Assembly (NCBI GenBank): GCA_900762355.1
Contig: CAAFGE010000043.1
Location: 1-64,000 of the forward strand
Direction of reading: 5' to 3'
DNA: 64,000 nt
Source: an uncultured Collinsella sp.
Lineage (GTDB): Bacteria > Actinomycetota > Coriobacteriia > Coriobacteriales > Coriobacteriaceae
The notes under the pieces are model-generated. The model saw only the letters and a list, made by a program, of their open reading frames with translations, made no database searches and had not been told where the DNA came from. Positions 59,158 through 64,000 of the stretch are shown here, piece after piece (the first letter of the stretch is position 1; each line of letters opens with the position of its first letter). The position numbers and the translations under genes were made by a program.

Positions 59158-59817
59158 TTAGATATTTGATTGAGCATGGGCGCCGAGGCGTTTGATGATG
59201 GCGCGCCAGATTAGTGCGGGCACAGCAGGCCTAGCGCGCACCATGCCGTCGGTGTCGACGCTACTGGCATTTCCGCCGCCGAGCAGCTGCGCATGTTCAA
59301 CCGAGCACCCCATGCGCACGGCGCCCACCAGCTTATCCATCGCTTCGGAAAATGGTCGGCGCAAGAGGCCCATGCGTGGGGAATGACGAAGCGCCGCGAT
59401 GCCGCTGCCGGTGCAGGCGATAACGCCGCCGCACCACGTCAGCCTACGGAGATCGCAAGCTTGGCGCAGGCGCTCGATGAGCATGCGCGCCCCCTCGGTA
59501 CGCTCGCAGATGGCCTGAACGACGACATAGACGCGCGTCCCCGTATCGCCAAAGCGATTGAGTGCCTTCTCGATGTCTGTCATTGCCTCGTCATCGGGCA
59601 TATCCTCAACGGCGAGCACGATGCCATCGGCGGTATCGGCGCTATTCGCCTTCAAGTCGACTGGATGGGGGAGTGCGGTGCCGGAAAGCTGCGCATAGGC
59701 TGCGATGGCATCCTGAAGGTCCCAGAGCAAAAACTCAAGATCGGCGCTCTCGGGAATACTGACGTATGCGATCTTCTGCAGCGTTTTTGGCTTATTGGCC
59801 TGCTGGTTCGCCTTCAT
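59158..59817 (-). CDS. Unknown protein, possibly flavodoxin-like
   Basis: A 219-residue protein that I cannot assign. After a basic start the sequence alternates short hydrophobic strands and helices (KIAYVSIP, GIVLAVEDM, RVYVVVQAI, WCGGVIACTGSGI), which is a Rossmann or flavodoxin-like pattern. GVIACTGSGIAALRH is a possible cofactor-binding loop. No signal peptide or membrane segment. ATG at 59817 (minus) follows AAAGGAGATG. It converges on the broken glycosylase gene; the stop codons are 1 base apart. Confidence 0.6.
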   Translation of the reverse strand: MKANQQANKPKTLQKIAYVSIPESADLEFLLWDLQDAIAAYAQLSGTALPHPVDLKANSADTADGIVLAVEDMPDDEAMTDIEKALNRFGDTGTRVYVVVQAICERTEGARMLIERLRQACDLRRLTWCGGVIACTGSGIAALRHSPRMGLLRRPFSEAMDKLVGAVRMGCSVEHAQLLGGGNASSVDTDGMVRARPAVPALIWRAIIKRLGAHAQSNI

Positions 59818-59910
59818 GCCATCTCCTTTCCGGCTCGTTTCCGTTTAGGTTACACCGTCTGGTGGCGCCCCGCCGCGCTATCCTAGTGCAACCCTTACGA
59901 AAGGAACGCC

Positions 59911-61047
59911 ATGCGTCTGCCAATGAATACCTCGCTTGCCACGCTCAAGCCCTCCGGTATCCGCCGGATCAACGCGCTCGCCGCCCAGCACCCGGGGTGC
60001 ATCGCGCTTGCGCTTGGCGAGCCCGATTTTCCCACGCCCGATGTGATTAGCGCCGAGGTGACTGCTTCGTTGGGCCGCGGTGACACGCACTATCCGCCCA
60101 ACAACGGTCGCCCCGCCCTGCGTGAGGCGTTGTCTGCTTATATGGGGGACGCGGGCCTTATGTTTTCGGCCGACGAGGTCATCCTGACCGACGGTGCGAC
60201 CGAGGCACTGTCGGCAACATTCATGGCTATGCTCAACCCCGGCGACGAGGTCATTATCCCCACGCCGGCCTTTGGCCTGTACGAAAGCATCGTCGTGACC
60301 AACCACGCCAAGGCGGTCTTTTTGAATACGGAGCCCGCGCAATTCCAGATCGACGAGGAAGCGCTTCGCGCCTGTGTGACCCCGGCGACCAAGGCCATCG
60401 TCATCTGCTCGCCCAACAATCCTACGGGCTGCATTCTCAACGCGGCATCGCTCGATGCCGTGGCGCGCGTGGCAGAGCAGGCGGGCATCTACGTAGTCTG
60501 CGACGACGTCTACAACCGCTTGGTCTACGTGGACGGCTACGAGCGCTTTGCCCAACGCCACCCGGAACTGCGCGAGCAGACGGTCATCATCGAGAGTTTC
60601 TCCAAGCCCTGGGCCATGACGGGCTGGCGCTTGGGTTGGCTCGCTGCCGCGGCTCCCGTCATCGCCGAGATCGCGAAGGCCCACCAATACCTGGTGTCGA
60701 GCGCCGTCTCCTTCGAGATGGACGCTGCAGCCCGAGCCCTCACCGTCGACCCCACCCCTATGCTCAACGTCTACCGAGCCCGCCGTGAACGAGTGCTCGC
60801 AGCCTTAGACGCCATGGGCCTCGACGTAGTAGAGCCAGCAGGAGCCTTCTACGCCTTCCCGAGCATCAAACAATTCGGCCTAACAAGCGAAGATTTTTGC
60901 ATCAAAGCCATCAAAGAAGCCAACGTAGCCTTAGTCCCAGGCAACTGCTTCGGCACCGAAAACCACATCCGCCTAAGCTACTGCGTCTCCGACGAAAACC
61001 TGGACGAAGGCCTCCGCCGCCTGTCCACCTTCATTTCAACCTTGTAG
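59911..61047 (+). CDS. PLP-dependent aminotransferase, class I/II
   Basis: Fold-type I aminotransferase of 378 residues. It has LGEPDFPTPD near the start, TDGATEALSATFMA, CSPNNPTGCI, DDVYNRLVY and the PLP lysine 232 in SFSKPWAMTGWRLGW, with Arg in IRLSYC near the end. It is closest to the aspartate/aromatic aminotransferase group, but the substrate cannot be fixed. Start follows GAAAGGA. The last ~300 bases use A- and C-ending codons (CTA, GTA, CCA, AAA) rare elsewhere in this genome, a clear change from the first two thirds. Confidence 0.88.
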   Translation: MRLPMNTSLATLKPSGIRRINALAAQHPGCIALALGEPDFPTPDVISAEVTASLGRGDTHYPPNNGRPALREALSAYMGDAGLMFSADEVILTDGATEALSATFMAMLNPGDEVIIPTPAFGLYESIVVTNHAKAVFLNTEPAQFQIDEEALRACVTPATKAIVICSPNNPTGCILNAASLDAVARVAEQAGIYVVCDDVYNRLVYVDGYERFAQRHPELREQTVIIESFSKPWAMTGWRLGWLAAAAPVIAEIAKAHQYLVSSAVSFEMDAAARALTVDPTPMLNVYRARRERVLAALDAMGLDVVEPAGAFYAFPSIKQFGLTSEDFCIKAIKEANVALVPGNCFGTENHIRLSYCVSDENLDEGLRRLSTFISTL

Positions 61048-61099
61048 CCCTCAGGGATGCAACACATCAGCCCACCGACCCAAGCATTATGAGTGGGGC

Positions 61100-61316
61100 G
61101 CGTCGCTCAACGGACACGAGGATTCGCAGCAAAGTTACCGCAGCTCCGGTCCGAGGGGCCGGGTTGAGATTTTCGTAGATTCCGCACGAGCCGAAGAGCA
61201 CTTAATGTGCTCTTCGTGCGAGCCAGGACTTGACCGAGCGAAAATCTCAACCCGGCCCCTCGGACCGGAGCGTATGCAGGGTTTGTGTACGAATCCTCGC
61301 GCCCGTTGACCGACGC
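61100..61316. repeat. Giant inverted repeat before rplJ
   Basis: A 217-bp palindromic element. Outer arms 61100-61126 and 61290-61316 match in about 24 of 27 positions. Inner arms 61143-61175 and 61239-61271 match perfectly over 33 bases. In the centre an AAGAGCAC/GTGCTCTT stem is flanked by GCACGA. The right outer arm contains the rplJ -35 box. It could extrude a cruciform or form a very stable RNA stem. Confidence 0.88.
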
Positions 61317-61334
61317 CGGGGTCCCCGCCATAAT
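61306..61334 (+). promoter_or_regulatory. Promoter of rplJ
   Basis: TTGACC (61306-61311), 17-base spacer, CATAAT (61329-61334). The -35 lies in the right arm of the giant inverted repeat; a similar TTGAGC..CATAAT is seen on the minus strand at the left arm, though at the wrong spacing. Confidence 0.65.
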
Positions 61335-61360
61335 ACTTTCGGTTCACGCACGAATCCGCT

Positions 61361-61440
61361 GCCAGAGACAGCCGGCGCAAACGGGTCTTACCCGCGAGCT
61401 TAATGGGATATCCCGCCAGCCGAGGTGGTCGAGTAGATAT
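61361..61440 (+). promoter_or_regulatory. L10 leader (autoregulatory RNA)
   Basis: GCCAGAGACAGCCGGCGC, then GAGCTTAATGGGATATCCCGCC and AGCCGAGGTGGT, match the layout of the L10(L12)4-binding leader found before rplJ in Firmicutes and Actinobacteria. Ribosomal protein L10 binds it to turn down its own operon. It is followed by a terminator hairpin, suggesting control by transcription attenuation. Confidence 0.8.
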
Positions 61441-61448
61441 GTCTTCTC

Positions 61449-61485
61449 GCCCCCGTCGCTCATGCAGCGCGGGGGCTTTCTTTTT
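61449..61485 (+). terminator. Attenuator/terminator in the rplJ leader
   Basis: GCCCCCG (61449-61455) with CGGGGGC (61470-61476), extended by CGCT/AGCG with one bulge, then TTTCTTTTT. It lies between the L10 leader and the rplJ start. Confidence 0.85.
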
Positions 61486-61550
61486 GGACATGCCCCCGTC
61501 ACGTCCTTGTGGCGGACCGTGCCCGGAAAGAATTCGAGGAGGTGTAATTC

Positions 61551-62072
61551 ATGCCCCAGCAGTACAAAATCGACAAGGTTGCAGAGATCGAGTCCCGTAT
61601 CGCCGAGAACGCCGGTCTGTTCGTCGTCAACTACAACGGTCTGACGGTTAAGCAGGCTCAGGAGCTGCGTCATCAGCTTCGCGAGTGCGGCGCCGAGATG
61701 AAGGTCTACAAGAACAACCTGGTCAAGATCGCTCTCAAGAACCAGGAGCAGCCCGAGCTCGACGAGATCCTCGCCGGCCCCGTCGCTTATGTGTTCTACG
61801 AGACCGAGCCGGTCGAGGCCGCTAAGGCCCTTAAGGACTTCTCCGCTAAGTCCAAGGGCGTCCTTGAGATCAAGGGCGGTATCTCCGACGGCAAGGCCGT
61901 TTCCGCTGATGATGTTAAGGCTATCGCCGAGCTGCCCACCAAGGATCAGCTTCTCGGCCAGATCGCCGGTCTCATCTCCGGTTTCGCTCGCGACATCGCT
62001 GTCTGCGTCAACGGCGTTTCCTCTGGTCTCGCTCGTTCGATCCAGCAGGTCTCCGAGCAGAAGGCAGCCTAG
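61551..62072 (+). CDS. rplJ: Ribosomal protein L10
   Basis: Base of the L12 stalk that recruits translation GTPases. The 173-residue protein has the N-terminal rRNA-binding part (VAEIESRIAENAGLFVVNYN, LRHQLRECGAEMKVYKNNL) and C-terminal helix for L12 dimers. ATG follows CGAGGAGG. With rplL it forms an operon under the L10 leader. The usual upstream partners rplK and rplA are 26 kb away. Confidence 0.96.
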   Translation: MPQQYKIDKVAEIESRIAENAGLFVVNYNGLTVKQAQELRHQLRECGAEMKVYKNNLVKIALKNQEQPELDEILAGPVAYVFYETEPVEAAKALKDFSAKSKGVLEIKGGISDGKAVSADDVKAIAELPTKDQLLGQIAGLISGFARDIAVCVNGVSSGLARSIQQVSEQKAA

Positions 62073-62109
62073 TAGCTGTTTTCACCCGCGGCGGCAACGC
62101 CGCACCCCT

Positions 62110-62155
62110 GGCGCATTCGCGCCGTGTTTTAACTGATCTCCGTGCATTCGCACGG
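62110..62155 (+). other. Two small hairpins between rplJ and rplL
   Basis: GGCGC/GCGCC with ATTC loop (62110-62123) is followed by GTGTTTT; then CCGTGC/GCACGG with the same ATTC loop (62140-62155) lies just before the rplL ribosome site. They may set the extra rplL expression needed for four or six L12 copies per ribosome. Confidence 0.6.
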
Positions 62156-62174
62156 AAACCGAAAGGACTTAGAA

Positions 62175-62552
62175 ATGGCTAAGCTTACCACCGATGAGAT
62201 CATCGATGCTCTTAAGGAAATGACCCTTCTCGAGGCTTCCGAGCTCGTCAAGGCTATCGAGGACACCTTCGGCGTTTCCGCCGCTGCTCCTGCTGCCGTT
62301 GTCGCCGCTCCCGCTGCTGGCGCTGCTGAGGCCGAGGAGAAGACCGAGTTTGACGTCGTGCTCGAGGGCTTCGGCGACAACAAGATCCAGGTCATCAAGG
62401 CCGTCCGTGAGCTCACCAACCTTGGCCTGAAGGAGGCCAAGGAGGTCGTCGAGGGCGCTCCCAAGGCTGTTCTCGAGGGTGCCAAGAAGGAGGACGCCGA
62501 GGCTGCCAAGGAGAAGCTCGAGGCTGCTGGCGCTGCTGTCACCCTCAAGTAA
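62175..62552 (+). CDS. rplL: Ribosomal protein L7/L12
   Basis: Multi-copy stalk protein of 125 residues. The N-terminal dimer domain ([20 protein letters not shown]), Ala-rich hinge (about 45-60) and C-terminal factor-binding domain ([34 protein letters not shown]) are all complete. ATG follows GAAAGGACT. Confidence 0.97.
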   Translation: MAKLTTDEIIDALKEMTLLEASELVKAIEDTFGVSAAAPAAVVAAPAAGAAEAEEKTEFDVVLEGFGDNKIQVIKAVRELTNLGLKEAKEVVEGAPKAVLEGAKKEDAEAAKEKLEAAGAAVTLK

Positions 62553-62580
62553 TCAGGCTTTCTCGCCAGATTTCTTTGCA

Positions 62581-62613
62581 GACGGGGTTCGCATTGCGAG
62601 CCCCGTCTTTTTT
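62581..62613 (+). terminator. Terminator of rplJL
   Basis: GACGGGG (62581-62587) with CCCCGTC (62601-62607) and six Ts. A further CGC/GCG pair lies inside. Confidence 0.9.
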
Positions 62614-62842
62614 CGTCTTGGTCCCTCGGTAGCTGTGACTCGGCGCATGTCCGACAGTCCGCGAGGGGCAATAAAATTGCGCTATTCAAGCAATAATTTG
62701 CGTTGACCTGCTGAAGAATTGTCTTTGCCTTGTGGCGATACATGGTTCCAGCAGTAAGATACTCCGGTATCGCAATTTGGTCTGCGGCTGCGTGCCGCAC
62801 GCATGGGGCGCATGTGCGCCTGCGAAAGGATCTTTGAATAAC

Positions 62843-63751
62843 ATGAAGGCAATCATCCCCGCCGCCGGTCTTGGCACGCGTTTTCTGCCTGGCACCAAGT
62901 GCACGCCTAAAGAGATGCTGCCGGTGCTCGACAAGCCGGTCATTCAGTACGTCGTCGAGGAGGCACTCGACCCCGAGGAGGTCGATGACGCCATCATCGT
63001 TACCTCTCCTGGTAAGCCCGAGCTGCTGAGCTACTTCCAGCCCGATCGCTCGCTCGAGAACCTGCTGCGCGAGCGCGGCAAGAACGCTTACGCCGACGCC
63101 GTCGCCCATGCGGGCGGCATGCCGGTCGACTTCCGCTACCAGTACGAGCCCAAGGGCCTCGGTCACGCCATTCGCTCTGCCGCCGACGCCGTGGCAGGGG
63201 AGAACTTCCTGGTTCTTCTGGGCGACTACGTTGTGCCCAACCGCGACATCTGCGACAAAATGCTCGCCGTTTCCAAGGAGCACGGTGGCGCTTCGGTTAT
63301 CGCCGTCGCCGCGTGCGCTCCCGAGGAAGTCAGCCGTTATGGCGTTATCGCCGGTGACCGCGTGGGCTCGCTCGAGGGCTTCGAGAATGTTGCCGATGCC
63401 GAGCCGGGCGCTGTCTGGCGTATCGGCGGTCTGGTTGAGAAGCCTGCCCCCGAGGCAGCTCCCTCCAACCTGTACATCGTCGGCCGTTATCTGCTGAGCC
63501 CGCTGGTCATGGACCTGCTCGCCGATCAGCAGGCTGGTAAGGGCGGCGAGATCCAGCTCACCGACGCCATGGCCCGTTCGCTCGACCGCGAGGCTATGTA
63601 CGCCGTCGTCATCGACCCGCTTTCGGGCTATGACACCGGTACGCCCTCTGGTTGGATGGCCACCAACGCCCTCATGGCTGCAAGCGATCCTCGCTTCGCC
63701 GACGCGTTCTGGGACGCCATCGACGAGCGCGGCGGCTTGATGCGCAAGTAA
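62843..63751 (+). CDS. galU: UTP-glucose-1-phosphate uridylyltransferase
   Basis: Makes UDP-glucose for cell-surface glycans and galactose use. The 302-residue nucleotidyltransferase begins IPAAGLGTRFLPGTKCTPKE with the G-rich UTP loop and catalytic Lys, then has DKPVIQYVVEEAL, GLGHAIRSA, VLLGDYVV and GEIQLTDAM. Start at 62843 is preceded by GAAAGGA (12 bases); the frame continues upstream without a good site. A hairpin GGCGCATGTGCGCC lies in the leader. Confidence 0.93.
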   Translation: MKAIIPAAGLGTRFLPGTKCTPKEMLPVLDKPVIQYVVEEALDPEEVDDAIIVTSPGKPELLSYFQPDRSLENLLRERGKNAYADAVAHAGGMPVDFRYQYEPKGLGHAIRSAADAVAGENFLVLLGDYVVPNRDICDKMLAVSKEHGGASVIAVAACAPEEVSRYGVIAGDRVGSLEGFENVADAEPGAVWRIGGLVEKPAPEAAPSNLYIVGRYLLSPLVMDLLADQQAGKGGEIQLTDAMARSLDREAMYAVVIDPLSGYDTGTPSGWMATNALMAASDPRFADAFWDAIDERGGLMRK

Positions 63752-63771
63752 GCCTTCGGGCATCGACATTT

Positions 63772-63804
63772 ACGGGTGCAGGCTTCGGTCTGCACCCGTT
63801 TTTT
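63772..63804 (+). terminator. Terminator of galU
   Basis: Ten-base perfect arms ACGGGTGCAG (63772-63781) and CTGCACCCGT (63790-63799) followed by Ts. From 63805 to 64000 I see no supported gene. Confidence 0.92.
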
Positions 63805-64000
63805 ATGCGTGCTGCTGTCCCTCCTCCGTTCGGCCGTCAATGGCTCGCATCCTCAGCTTCGTTCACAGAAATTATATGAACAGATGTTCGATATGCATAT
63901 ATCTACCTGCGCGTTTTCTGTTGAAAAACTTTGCTACTCCAAAAACTCAATCGCGTCAAGGCTTTTCTTGCCCAACGGTCGGTACCTGATAAACTATTAG

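Noticed and set aside
61361..61440. T-box or amino-acid riboswitch
   Set aside because: No T-box TGGNACCGCG core; the AGAGACAG and GCCGAGG motifs fit the L10 leader better.
63952..64000. End of a minus-strand gene reading ..LGKKSLDAIEFLE stop
   Set aside because: In-frame stops occur at 63994-63999, so at most 20 codons are open; no start or ribosome site.

Overview
The window is a high-GC, low-mobility stretch of core chromosome from an anaerobic actinobacterium of class Coriobacteriia, most probably Collinsella. This is an inference from gene content and style: isoprenoid precursors made by the MEP pathway, a disA-ispD-ispF-cysS-rlmB-yacP string, a FeoA-FeoB fusion, a sortase-type LAATGD wall anchor, strong AGGAGG ribosome sites, and codons dominated by G or C at the third base. 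No rRNA, CRISPR array, intact insertion sequence or phage gene was seen.

Layout. 1-780: a gene-free block with a tandem repeat built from the tail of a tRNA-Val gene. 966-9942: asparagine synthetase, a MurE-like ligase, a HAD phosphatase, murI, rph, rdgB, dtd, a Veg-family gene, ispE and tRNA-Pro. 10055-18591: tatA, greA, lysS with an extra tRNA-binding domain, a ThrE-type exporter, a DUF2798 membrane protein and clpC. 18674-23818: two toxin-antitoxin operons (RelB/DinJ-PIN and HipBA) around pepD, then mntP. 24040-29851: disA, ispD, ispF, cysS, rlmB, yacP and tRNA-Thr. 29943-30336: a block of inverted repeats. 30572-35045: the translation/secretion cluster (tRNA-Tyr, tRNA-Thr, tRNA-Met, tufA, rpmG, tRNA-Trp, secE, nusG, rplK, rplA). 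35279-49234, almost all on the minus strand: metallophosphoesterase plus a BMP-type sensor, mscS, a wall-anchored 5'-nucleotidase, an ABC transporter of the TrpXYZ type, a WYL-like regulator, asnS and a PTS EIIA, with one plus-strand esterase, then a GntR regulator. 49382-51838: a divergent GntR / dimethylarginine hydrolase / amino-acid antiporter module. 52306-61047: feoAB, an MFS exporter, a GH13 glucosidase, a broken DNA glycosylase split by an AT-rich insert carrying a CPBP protease, a flavodoxin-like unknown and an aminotransferase. 61100-63804: a giant inverted repeat, the L10 leader, rplJ, rplL and galU.

How it fits together. Most genes are housekeeping: translation, cell-wall precursors, nucleotide clean-up and isoprenoids. 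The rplKA and rplJL ribosomal pairs, which usually sit side by side, are 26.5 kb apart. Accessory functions lie in the interval between them: adenosine release at the cell surface, amino-acid or methylarginine use, iron uptake and carbohydrate uptake.

The most unusual content is in the spaces between genes. Several families of hairpins recur. One family often abuts stop codons and has variable stems around a shared loop motif close to GGGACAGG. Others form nested palindromes. They resemble REP-type elements that double as terminators, but no mobilising gene is present here. The best candidates for a second look are these hairpin families, the giant inverted repeat overlapping the rplJ promoter, the replaced glycosylase gene, and the GntR-DDAH-antiporter module.
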